This document shows, in pieces, positions 1 to 10,498 of a DNA stretch of 64,000 bases. Made by a program: the position numbers and the translations under genes. The stretch comes from Xestospongia bergquistia. Taxonomy: Eukaryota > Porifera > Demospongiae > Haplosclerida > Petrosiidae. Location of the stretch: the NCBI GenBank assembly GCA_963965975.1, contig OZ014422.1, positions 3,371,155 through 3,435,154 of the forward strand, written 5' to 3'. The notes under the pieces were generated by a model. The model was not told the origin of the DNA. It searched no databases and was given only the letters and a program-made list of their open reading frames with translations. Numbering within the stretch: the stretch's first letter is position 1; each line of letters opens with the position of its first letter.

Positions 1-196
1 TGATTGGCATCTTTAATCTCATTATTGATAATGGCTAAACAATCTAATATATCTAAAGTTCTCGGTTTTTGGTAAAATCGACTTACTAGAACGTCTCCTG
101 TAGATATGGCAGCAGACGACTTTTCTTGTAGTGATTTGTCGTCCGACAATGTGACCTCCTCTGACTTTGAAGAAATGGATGAGTTGTGGAAGTAAG
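1..196. other. Flank upstream of the LINE, with a possible short acidic first exon
   Basis: Between 115 and about 195 on the plus strand there is an ATG-led acidic stretch (starting MAADDFSCSDLSSDN) that stays open to a gtaag-like donor at about 193-198. It could be the first exon of the UNC13-like gene whose 3' exons appear after the LINE, with the LINE lying in intron 1, but nothing in it identifies a family. On the minus strand about 20 codons are open to the window edge (1-60). Both are weak; I name no product. Confidence 0.2.
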
Positions 197-442
197 AAAC
201 TGATTTTTGCATGCTTAATGGGCGATTTGGTCCCATTTCTAATAAGTACACCTCTGTCTCATACAGAGGATCAGCAATAGTAGACTATTGTATTATATCT
301 ACCTCAAACTTTCATCTAATTACATCTTTTCAAATAGAATTAATACATGACTTCATGGACAAATTTAACATTCACATAGATAGCATTGTCCCAGATCATT
401 CTATATTACTTTGGAATTTTAAATTTAACAACCCTATCCATA
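197..442 (+). mobile_element. LINE fragment 1: end of AP-endonuclease domain
   Basis: The reading frame from 211 encodes the C-terminal half of an apurinic-type endonuclease as found in non-LTR retrotransposons. It contains a LNGRFG start, a TSVSYRGSAIVDYCII block (usual form GSSxxDYxxxS) and the SIVPDHSILLW block with the catalytic DH. The LINE is 5' truncated at about 197 and is cut at 442 by the CACTA-ended element. If one TA is removed, the frame continues without a break into 7549 onward, so this and 7547-10340 are one LINE copy. Confidence 0.8.
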
Positions 443-1514
443 CACTACGAAAAATTATTGTTGATTTAATTATTTTTTTGAGGTTATTTTAATTGAAACT
501 GAGGTAACCACTTTCATGGTTGTAACAAAAATACCAAAAATTGGTTATTTTTGCCATTTAAATATTACTTAATTTAACCATATTAAATACAGTTGATTAT
601 ACTGTATAAAAAAGGATAATTATACTATAGAAAAAGGTTAAATGTACTATAAGTTTAAGTTAATTTTACATTTGAATAAACGTTTTAAGAAATGAATATA
701 GTTGATTTAAATATTAACTATTACCGTTATAAATAAAATTTTGCATTTTAATCTTTTCATAATTGTATAATTACAATACCCCTATTTAAAATAATATGAA
801 CCTTTATTGAAAATAACCTATTTCAACATGTTTCAATGATAGACAACATGTATAATGAGTGTTCTAGTAAACAAAAACAGTATTATTATGAAACAAATTT
901 CCTGATATCAGTTGCGATCGAGAGAAAGCTACCGCTTTTAGCTTTTTTGTAACTGCCAGTTGGTAAATTAAATACCGACTATTGAAAAAATAGACACACC
1001 TCCAACACTTCAACCATATACTCCCAGTTAAGTACATAAAAGGAGGAGAACCAGGTCATCGACATCTCAGAGAACGAATGGGACGTTGTCAAAACGACAC
1101 CTTCTACATATAAGAAAAACTGAGCACTGCCATTTTCTCTATAAAATCCAATAAAGTGAGGACCTGAATATCAACATCAGCTATATCAACATTCATCTAG
1201 AAGGATAAAATTTCAGTAAGCATTCTAAAATAATTAGAATTTACAAACTTACCTTTCGTTCGTCATAAATATACGAAATAGCATTAATCACACCTTTTTT
1301 AGGAAACAAATGGCAAAGTAGTGCTAAGGCAGTTTTAGCATTACAGTCTATATCACCTGTAAATTAAAAGTAATACATTTCAATTAATAATCACTTACTA
1401 CCTTGATATTCAGCCTCAACTCTTTTTAAAAATCCTCTAGTTTTTCCTTTTAATGAATTTCCATACACTATTATAGCAGGAACCCATTTGTTCATCCAAT
1501 TTTGGAAACATGTC

Positions 1515-4500
1515 TTAACCGATTAAACGCGAAATTCCATTAAACCGGAAATGCACGTGACCGCGAAATTAATTTCAAGAAAATGACCTTTTCTGTGTGA
1601 CCTTCAAAGAGTGACTTGTACCGAAAAAATTAGGCAGAACTGGTATAGGGAAGCTTCGTTCTGAAGAAAGATAAGGTCCAGAGGTGGATATCTACATCTT
1701 GAAAATTAGCTGTAGACACTACTACGACGGAGATATAATAGCGCGAGTAAAACACTTATCGTGTACAAAGCTGAAACAAGTGGATCGGTGAATCTGAAGC
1801 TCCATAGACTACTGAAGGCATTGCTGTGTCTTTTCAAGGACAGTAACACTCTAAAGTAACGTAGGTTTTCAAAATATAGAGTACTACTAAGTAGAATGTA
1901 TACGTTAACATTTTTTCTGTTGTAGCCATTGGGAATTTTTATTTTATTTTATAATAGGTGTTAGTAAATGTTACAATGTGATTATAGGAAACAATGCATG
2001 ATAATTAGTACACAGTGAACTGATGTATATAGTATATAGAGGTTTTATATGATTATGAGATATTGTATGAATAGATACTTTGTAAGTGAAAGGTAGATTT
2101 ATACATACATGTTACTGGTATTGTTTTGTGTGCCACATTAGGAAGCAGTCTTCAGTATCACCAGTGTGACAAAGCCAAGTATCGCACTCTCTACAATACC
2201 AGGAACTATCAACACGAGCGTGGTGAACTGTGTTATGATAAGAGCATCGACCTCTTCTCAACTTGTTGTTGTCATCTCTTATCTTCACAGGAAAATGCCG
2301 TAGAGATAGTTGACGAATAGCTCCTCCATTGCGACCACATCTTAGTCGACTACAATAGTTGCCTATCAACTCTTTTGCTAGCTGAACATGGAACTCCTTT
2401 ATGTTTTTAAATGTTGCTAGCGAGTGATAGTTTTTGCGTAAGATGTATGCATTGGTGACGGTAACATTGAAAAGAAAAAAGACAATATATTTATAGAGTT
2501 TGCATGACTTGATTTTGTAGCTGTAATAGCCACGAAGCTGATCCCCCTGTCTACTCCACCCATGTACTTGTTGTACGTTATAATATTTTGTGGACAAGGG
2601 ATTGCAGAACGAGTTGTATCGACTTGTCGTCGAAGTACAGTACCTACAGCAGATGGTTGTGTATTTGATGACATCATTGTCACAACCTTTCTATCGAGCC
2701 AAGGTGTAGCAGAGATGTTGTTTTTCTGTAGAGTCACTGAGTCTCCTCTATGAATAAGGTAAGAAATGTATTCAATACTTATCAATATAATTGTACTTGG
2801 TAGTAGGTACAATAGGCAAAGTCATATGTTCTAATACTGTAGTGTACTCTACTGTACTTTCAAGTGTAAGCTATGTTTGAAACAAACTTGAAAGACTACT
2901 TGAGCTATTTATTTGAATGCATTATACCTGTTAGTGAGTTTTAATGTCTTCAATGTAGGTGGAAATCCTATGCGATGCTTACGAACTGTTCCACATCCAT
3001 ACAATCCATCCGCCTCAAGATCTTCTAACAATTTCAGGCTTGTAAAAAAATTATCAAAAAAAATGTGGTATGATTTGTGAGTGTCTTCACTACTCTCGCT
3101 CCTAGGTTAGCCTCTCGAGTACCTTCTTTTCCAGAATAAATCTGAAACTTATGGAAATAGCCATTGTGGCTATCTCCAAGTACCCACACCTTTATGGCTC
3201 TTTTAATTGGCTTCATTGGCATATATTGTTTCAGAGATGACCTACCCTGAAATTTAATCATCGCCTCATCTACAGCAAGCTCACAGTGTGGATTGTATAA
3301 GTCAGAAAATCTCTGAAAAAGGTGATTGATTACTGGGCTAACTTTGCCCAAACGATCGTGACCTGGTTGCCCTCGAGGTACAAGTGTACTGTTATTAACG
3401 AAATGGAGATATCTAGAGATATCTCGAAAACGGTCACGTGAGATGTGATCTGCTATTGGTAAGTAATGGAACACAGGATCTTTTTTCCAATAGTCTTCCA
3501 ATGATGGTAAGGGAACCATCCCCATCAAAAGCATAAAACCAAAATAAGCCTTTATTTCCTCCACTGTAATTTTGGTCCATGATTCGTATTTAATATCTCC
3601 CATTACTTCTTTAGCGTATAAATTGCTTTGTTCCACTATGTTGTCTATAAAAGGAGTTGTAAAAAACAACTCAAAAACCTCTAATGGAGAGTTTGGGATA
3701 GTGACTGTAGGACCAACAGAAGAGACAAATGGTTTTATGCTTACTGGTTGTAAGTTAGATGACCAAGTAGATGTAGATGTAGATGTAGAATTGTTAGACG
3801 ATGGAAGAGTAACACTAGCAGTAGATGATGAATCAATAGATGATAAACATGTAGGAGATGATGTTTGGACTGTTGTTGAATGAATAGTAGGTGGTAGTGA
3901 TGATGTCAATGATAAAAACGGTTGTTGGATTGTTGATAAAATTGACGATAAAGATGGTTGGTTAGGAGTTGATGTTTGGACTATAGTTGATTGAATGTTA
4001 GGGGGTAGTAACGACTTAGATGTTTGGATAGTAGACGGTAATGTTACAGTGGATGACACATACGATGGAAAATTATTTACTTGTGGTGATGTATGGTTGT
4101 AGACTGAGGTAGATGGATGTGAGATAGAAGTAAGATATTCATTTCCTAAAAAATAAGAAAGACATGTTGCTATACTGGTATATACTAGATGTTTATATCA
4201 CTTTTTTATGTGAATGTATATTTACCTTCTTCATCATCCTCGTCAATATCTGACAAATCACTAAATTCGTCATCACTTCCCAACATTACAGGTTCTTGTG
4301 GATCATCTAGGTCGAGAAAGTAGTCTTCTCCATCAAGCTCTCGAATTACATCATCTGTTGTCAAAATTCTTGGTCTTTTTGCCATGTTTATATTACTACA
4401 TTGTAGATTGATGTTTATATTATAAGATTTTTAATTTATGTTGTGTTTTTATACAGTATTCAAACTTATTAATTATCACATAGTAAATATTCACCTGAAT

Positions 4501-4750
4501 TCAAGTAAAAACTTTGTGGTCAAAAAACGAGACAAAAGTCTATAACAACCACTTGAAAAGAGACTTGTCAAATGATGTGTGGTCACTCAAGATAAGTAAA
4601 ACTTGTTCAAATAACCTCCAGCAACTTTATCTCCAGCTGCAAATGACTAGGTATATGGTGAGGTCCAGCTGACGCAAAATTGCGTCTATCGCGGTTCAGT
4701 GATCGCCCACGCTTCACGCAAAATTGCGTCTATCGCGTTTAATCGGTTAA
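1515..4750 (-). mobile_element. piggyBac element 1 (complete ends, TTAA duplicated)
   Basis: The element body is 1519-4746, flanked by TTAA at 1515-1518 and 4747-4750. The ends are inverted repeats of CCGATTAAACGCGA. The right subterminal region contains a 21-bp block (cgcaaaattgcgtctatcgcg) twice, at about 4674 and 4717; the block includes a small palindrome. The transposase runs on the minus strand. The element lies in an exon of the SAM-domain gene: joining 4751 to 1518 through one TTAA gives an uninterrupted reading frame. Confidence 0.92.
2112..4385 (-). pseudogene. piggyBac transposase of element 1, frameshifted
   Basis: Exon 1 (4385-4226) begins MAKRPRILTTDDVIRELDGE and is acidic. Exon 2 starts at 4145 after a short intron and carries a Ser/Thr/Pro-rich stretch and then the DDE_Tnp_1_7 domain. 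The three catalytic aspartates are visible: in AVDEAMIKFQGR (about 3230-3270), in HIFFDNFFTSLKLL (about 3020-3055) and in YNKYMGGVDRG (about 2545-2580). The C-terminus (to 2112) is a cysteine-rich cross-brace with CSYH, CREC, LC and CFLMWH. The frame breaks at a T8 run (about 3050) and at a C5 run (2543-2547). A probable intron follows at about 2800-2940. Both breaks are in homopolymers, so assembly error cannot be excluded. Overall size and motifs otherwise fit an intact family member. Confidence 0.85.
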
Positions 4751-6370
4751 ACACATCTTTCTTGTCAAGAATAAGGTCCATCTCATTTATAATCTACAAA
4801 TGTAAAAATACATGAAAAACGAGTGAAACCAATGTCAACTAACCACATAGAGAATTTTTAATTCCTGAAATTTGTTGATCAGACCAGAAGCAGTAATTTC
4901 TGAAGATTCGTTTAATATTTCTTCACGTCTGTACATAAACGTTTGGTTACATAAAGAAATAATTAATTCTTTTCGTGGTTTTTCCCTTTCTAGCTCTTTA
5001 TAAAGAGCTGATTTATTACGAGATAATGTGATATGATCATCATTGAAACCTTTTATAGGAGGATACCGGTCCTCCAAATTCTGCTTCTTCGGCCTACCCC
5101 TCTTTTTCTTGGGTGTTCCTTCAATGTCAGGTTCCATGTGTTGCTTACGAGAAGCAGCTTTCATATTATAAACACGCTCAATTATTTTTTTCTCCCATGA
5201 TCCCTATAAAAGTTGCATTGGTATATAAGAAGTCAATTATGACAACTAACTTACATAACCACTGACTTTGTCCCCAAGGCCCTCCAAAAATTTGTACTTA
5301 GATACAAGCATTTTGGCTGCTTGGGTGCAAAATGCTTTGTCTGGATTATTTTTATACGAGAACATACTCGAGAAGGTGTTAATGCCCTCCGTTGATCCTC
5401 AATTGTTACTTTATGAATACAGTCCATGATAGTTGGTCTCCATGTAGATGGAATTGTAAACTTTCCTTTGCTTGAAGATACAGATGATCCAATTGAATGA
5501 ACAGAAAACAAGTCATCACAATCTGAACTGCGTGGAGAAAAAGGAGATGCCATATCAAATGTCAAGCTACTCATTTCTGATGACATCGGTGGACTGTATA
5601 TTGATGGAGAGGTTATCGGTGGACTGATAATTGATGGAGAGGATATTGGTGGACTGATTGTAGTAGTAGTATTGTTAGTATTAGTCTAAAAATGAATAAA
5701 CAAATCTTGGTGGTTATAGAAAATAAACATACCATTTGACATTGAAACTGTGCTCTCAATCGAATGATTTTTTTAACTACACCAATCTTTTTCACAACTT
5801 TAGAAATGTCATCTTCAGTGAGCTCCATAAAGGCTTCTCCATCTACTTCATGCTCTATAACAATAAACACAAACCATAGTACAACATTAAGAAGGTTCAT
5901 AACTGTTGGAATAGTAAATTGACTTTATCACTTAATCATTATTAATTAATTAGTAAGTGTTTTAGATGCACGTGTTTTTCAGTCTCTAGAACATTCTACA
6001 ACTCTTATCATTCTGTTGCATATTATAAATTCTGTCAGTTTGTCTATTTCAGCCGTTATTCATTATTCAGTAAAATAACAATAACCGCTACAAATCTCAG
6101 TACTGAACTATACTAAGGTGAACGTGCACAGATAGCGGCTTAAGTACTGAAACTTACCATGGAGCTTATTACATACGTCAATTGGTATACTCTTGTCAAG
6201 AAGTAAGTCAAACAGCTCATTATAATCCATATCTCGATTGAACTCGGTCATTTTCGGCACTTTATCAATAATATTTACCAGCAGTTAGCAACTAGATTTA
6301 CACCATGTGCTTCTAAAATCGTCACGTGACCTTGACTCATTATTAACCCTCACTCCTATAGTAGTTTGTC

Positions 6371-7325
6371 ATGTCTGCCCCTGTTGTCAAATGTCAGATT
6401 TGTGACCTTTTATCCCCAAATTTCCGCCTTCATGTTAGTCATCTTCGTCTTGTTCATTCAAAAGATTGTAATTTCGATGTAAATTGTGGAATAAAAGGAT
6501 GCACCAAAAGGTTTTTTAGCCTTTTCTTATGACACAATAGCTTACCTTGGTATTTTAATTCAAGAATACTTAACACTTATTCAAACTCTCTATCCAGCTA
6601 CAACATTAAAACCTAAACATCATTATATGATTCATTATCCTTCATAAATAAGCATGTTTGGGCCTCTAATTTATTCTTGGACTATGCGGCAAGAATCTAA
6701 GTTAAGTTTTGCTAAAAGGGTGTCATATTTGAGTAATTATAAGAATGTGAGTAAAACTGTGGCTAATAGACATCAGTACTGGCTCTGTCATAAGATTATA
6801 TCTGACCCTCCTCTCCTTTCTCCATCTTTAAAATAAATCCAGTATGTGAAACCAATCCATTGTCTACTGAACCAAATTACATTCAAGCAGAATTAACAAG
6901 GCTTTCACCTGGCTTAGATTTATTTTCAATTGTCAAACACCCTAAGTGGGTTAAGATGCAAAGTTCATCTTTTAAAATGGGTTATTATGTTTTACTGAAG
7001 TATGACATTTATGAACATTTGTTTGGTAAAATCATTGACTTTGTTATTTGTGAAGGTATTTTCATAATATGCGTTGAAGAGTATCATTCGTCTTTTTTTT
7101 TATTCTCACTACAATTCATTTGTCATTGTAAGTCATGGAACTTTCTCTGCTTTGGAGGTCAACAACCTTTATGATCATCGTCCTATTCATCCTAAGTATA
7201 GTTTTGTAAAACTGATAAGTCAATTTACATTTCTTTGCCTTACTTGTATTAATATTGAAATAACTTTTAATGGTTTATTTAATTCAATAATTGTTGTTAA
7301 AATAATCAGTAGCTTGTTAAAATAA
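6371..7325 (+). pseudogene. C2H2 plus CACTA-type transposase remnant
   Basis: The frame from the ATG at 6371 encodes a C2H2-like finger (CQICDLLSPNFRLHVSHLRLVH, i.e. CxxC...H....H) followed by a CGIKGC knuckle, then stops at about 6527. The next recognisable block (about 6580-6780) is LKPKHHYMIHYPS and, after a stop, FGPLIYSWTMRQESKLSFAKR with KNVSKTVANRHQ. This is the conserved C-terminal region of a multi-copy metazoan transposase-like family. From 6860 comes the LFSIVKHPKWVKMQSSSFK block and in another frame (about 7100-7210) the HYNSFVIVSHGTFSALEVNN tail. The region that would hold the catalytic core between finger and HYP block is deleted. It starts about 120 bp from the divergent SAM gene, so the two may share a promoter. 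Confidence 0.6.
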
Positions 7326-7546
7326 TTTTTAATGGTTAATTTAACATAATTTCAGTCATAACAAACAGTAAGTCAGTTAAAATAACTTTAAATATATGGT
7401 CAAATCAAAAGAAACATCTTAAATTAAACAAAGCTATTGAATTAACCATTACTAGTTGATTCAAATATATTCTATGTTGAAATGAGTTTCACAAAATAGT
7501 TTGTTTTAAAAATACATGGTTATTTCAAATAAAATTTTTTATAGTG

Positions 7547-10340
7547 TAATACCACACATGCACTCCCTTCCTCTGTAGTTAGACTACCTAAACAGGTTAT
7601 CCCACAGAATTATTTAGAAGATGAGGAGGCCTTACGTCATATTGATGATTTGTGTTCATTAATTTCTAGTAGTGAAGGAGTGGACAGTGTTTATGCTAAA
7701 TTTTGTTCTTTTATTTCTAACTCATTACACTTAGATAGTTTTCCCAATCATAAAAGTAAAAAGGAAAATCAAAAAAAATTCACAAACTATGGTGGGATGG
7801 TGATCTTCATGTTATGAGGAAAGAAGTTAGACTTGCCCTTAAAGCATGGTTAAAAAACAAATCAGTAGTAAGCATTAAGCAATCTTATTTGACTCTCCAA
7901 CAAACTTTGACAAACTAGTTAAATGTAAAAAAGACTGTTTCTTTCAACCCAAAAACAAGAACTATTAGACTTACAAAAGCATAATCTTAGATCATTTGGG
8001 AAGAATGTCAAAAAACTATCTATCAGTTATTTTAACCAGAAATCAACCATCCCCTGGGAAGTCATTATACAGGGTAATATTTGTACCAACAAGGATACAA
8101 TACTACAAGTTTGGAAAGACACTTACTACAAACTATATAATTGCTCCATTGTACAAGACAGATATATAGATTATTACTTTACATACATAAATATTAAAAG
8201 TAAATGCCTTGATACATCTATACTCAATGATGACCTTTTGTTTGATGAAATCCATATGGCAATTTCTCTAGCACCTACTAAGAAATCTTGTGGACCTGAT
8301 AACATATATGCAGATTACTTTCAACATCCTAATCTTATTCCTTTTATTACCCAGCTTTTCAGAACATGTTTTTTAACTAGTTGTTTCCCTAATTTATGGC
8401 ATAAAGCAAATATATTACCAGTCCCATAATCAGGCAATTTTACAGACCCTTTAAATTGTAGGGGAATTGCCCTCCAATGTAATTTTCTTAAAGCATATAC
8501 AAGTATATTAAATAAACGATTAACTTACTGGCTAGAAGACAATGAAATACATGTACAAGAACAACTAGGATTTAGAAGTGGTCATAACTGTCTTGAGCAT
8601 GCTCTCACTGTTTACTTAATGGCACAAAATAGAAAGATTATCAATAAAGATACATTTATATGTTTTATTGATTTAAAGAAGGCATTTGATAGTGTAGATA
8701 GGAATTTACTTTGGTATAAGTTGTTATGTTATGGAATTAATGGTAATTTGTTATAAAATCTTAAAGCATTATATTCTAGAGTTAATTATTGTTTAGAAAT
8801 AAATGGTACTGGCACTGAGTACTTTACAGTAAATAGGGGTGACAAACAGGGTTGCCTCCTATTGCCAGTACTTTTTAATTTATATATTAATGACCTAGTT
8901 CCCTGTGTTAAAAATTTAAATTTAGGAGTAAATACAGAAGAGGACATAGTTATGTGTATCCTGTTGTATGCTGATGATATTGCACTGTTTGCCAACAATG
9001 AAAATGATTTACAACACCTTATTTGTAGAGTAGCTACATGGTGTAACAAGAATCGTTTAGCAATGAACGTCAATAAAACTAAAGTACTGCATATTAGACC
9101 AAAAAGAAGAGCCAGATCATCTTTTCCCTTTGCATGTAATAGTATCATCATAGACTATTGTAATGAATATAAATACTTAGGAATATGGTTTAATGAATAT
9201 TTGGACTGTAAACAAACTTTAGAACATACTGCAAGATCAGCCAGGAAAGCTCTGGCAGGAGTTTGTGTATGTTCTAAAGAATTTGGTGGCTTTCTTTATC
9301 AGACATATACATTGTTATATAAATCATTAGTAACTCCAATATTAGACTATAGTGCTTGTATATGGGGCTACCAAGAACATCCCCAGTTAACTATTGTACA
9401 AAACAATGCAATGTGCTTCTTCTTAGGATGTAATAAGTCCATGCCTCTAGTTGCTTTAACAGGAGAAATTGGATGGCTTCCCACCCATTATAGACAAATG
9501 AATATCATTCTTAAGCTCTTTATACAATTAGAAAGTAATACATGTAACCCTTACTACAGAGTCTATTCAAACAATCTACTGACTTAGGTAATTTAGGAAA
9601 ACACACTTGGTCTTGGCATTGCATGAAATTAATATGTAAAATAAGAGAATATAATAAAGGTATGAACCCAATACCTTCAGAACTACATAATATAATACAC
9701 ACTATAGCCAATGAAGGCTGGCAGTCTCAACTAAATAAACTTTAGATCCTTCATCTGAGACAGGAAGTAAGTTAGTAATATATAGACAACTACAACAGGA
9801 GCCATTGCCACCTAGTTATGTGCTTGTCAACATGACCGCAAAGAGATGTAGGACTATGGTGGCCATACGTGGAGGTTGTTTGCCCCTAGCAGTTGAGAGG
9901 GGGTGTTTTCATGTACCTAAGATACCTCTAAAGGATAGACTATGTATTCTTTGCAACACCAATTCAATGGAATATGTACCTCATTTTGTCCTGTTCTGTC
10001 CAAAGTACAATAACATACGACTCAAACTTTACAACACAATCACTTCCAAAGTACCATCCTTTTACTCACTTCCCCACACTTTATCTAACGAATTCAGCCA
10101 TATATCATCGTTGTATTTTAATGAAATGTTCATTTTAAGATCAAATTTAGTTTTGTAATTATTAATTTTGTTTTTCTTCCATGTTTTGTATAGTCACTGT
10201 AAGTTTATTGTTTAATCCAAAATTTTATTTATATCATATCACTTTTATTATGTAACTAACTTGTCACTCATAAGCCATTGGTGGCTGGGCAGTCTTCTGT
10301 GTGTGACATTAATAATAATAATAATAAATAATAAATAAAT
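7547..10340 (+). mobile_element. LINE fragment 2: reverse transcriptase, C-terminal knuckle and TAA tail
   Basis: This continues the LINE cut at 442. A linker region (7549-8230, with a frameshift near 7790 at WWDGDLH) leads to the reverse transcriptase. Visible RT blocks are KKSCGPDNI (RT1), NCRGIAL (RT2), FICFIDLKKAFDSVDR (RT A), GDKQGCLL (RT B) and ILLYADDIALFA (RT C, YADD catalytic pair, about 8960-8995). In-frame stops at about 8427 and 8754 and further breaks kill the ORF. A later block at 9805-10158 has a CILC...H....C knuckle near the C-terminus. The 3' end is a TAA microsatellite (10311-10340), as in several TAA-tailed animal LINEs. The clade is not assigned. Confidence 0.85.
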
Positions 10341-10498
10341 TATAATCTTATTGAAAGGATTCTTTATGACGTTTACCAGATTCAGCTTTTAAAAGTTTGA
10401 CAACATCCAAATCTAAATTATAAAATTCTACTGACATCAGCTATACAAGTACTGTCAATGACGTTGTTAATATATTAGTATTGACATTAACTGCTTAG

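Larger units (their letters stand above)
979..6251 (-). pseudogene. SAM-domain gene (SAMD3-like transposon-associated family), split by a piggyBac
   Basis: Minus-strand gene with readable exons at about 6251-6158, 5854-5733, 5685-5255, 5203-4844, 4793-4751 plus 1518-1402, 1356-1253 and about 1166-979. Exons 1-2 encode a SAM domain (MTEFNRDMDYNELFDLLLDK, then HEHEVDGEAFMELTEDD) whose frame is kept across the intron. Exon 3 adds a Ser/Pro/Thr repeat (SPPISSPS) and a W-PTI block. Exon 4 has a basic KKKRGRPKK patch and the YPPIKG.NDD block typical of multi-copy SAMD3-like proteins of fish and invertebrates. The last exon holds GPHFIGFYRENGSAQFFLYVEGV and a YVLN block. Two frame breaks are seen: in exon 3 (about 5385-5400), where the downstream frame NNPDKAFCTQAAKMLVSKYK must be entered, and before the last exon. 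With the piggyBac in exon 5 this copy is not functional as it stands. Function in the element is unknown. Confidence 0.7.
441..7548. mobile_element. CACTA (EnSpm-like) element with TA duplication, two divergent genes, hosting a piggyBac
   Basis: The left end reads CACTACGAAAAATTAT from 443 and the right end, read on the minus strand from 7546, is CACTATAAAAAATTTT. These are short imperfect inverted repeats starting with CACTA. Each end is flanked by TA (441-442 and 7547-7548), and removing the element restores the LINE frame across the junction. Inside are a minus-strand SAM-domain gene (979-6251) and a plus-strand C2H2/transposase-like gene (6371-about 7212) whose start codons are about 120 bp apart. 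The EnSpm assignment rests on the CACTA ends plus a motif resembling the plant CACTA transposase C-terminal region (GPL..W.MR.E against GPV..RWMYPFER); it is an inference. The transposase catalytic core is missing, so this copy looks non-autonomous. Confidence 0.7.

Noticed and set aside
3572-3883. Plus-strand ORF inside piggyBac 1
   Set aside because: It is antisense to the conserved transposase coding region and has no motif of its own.
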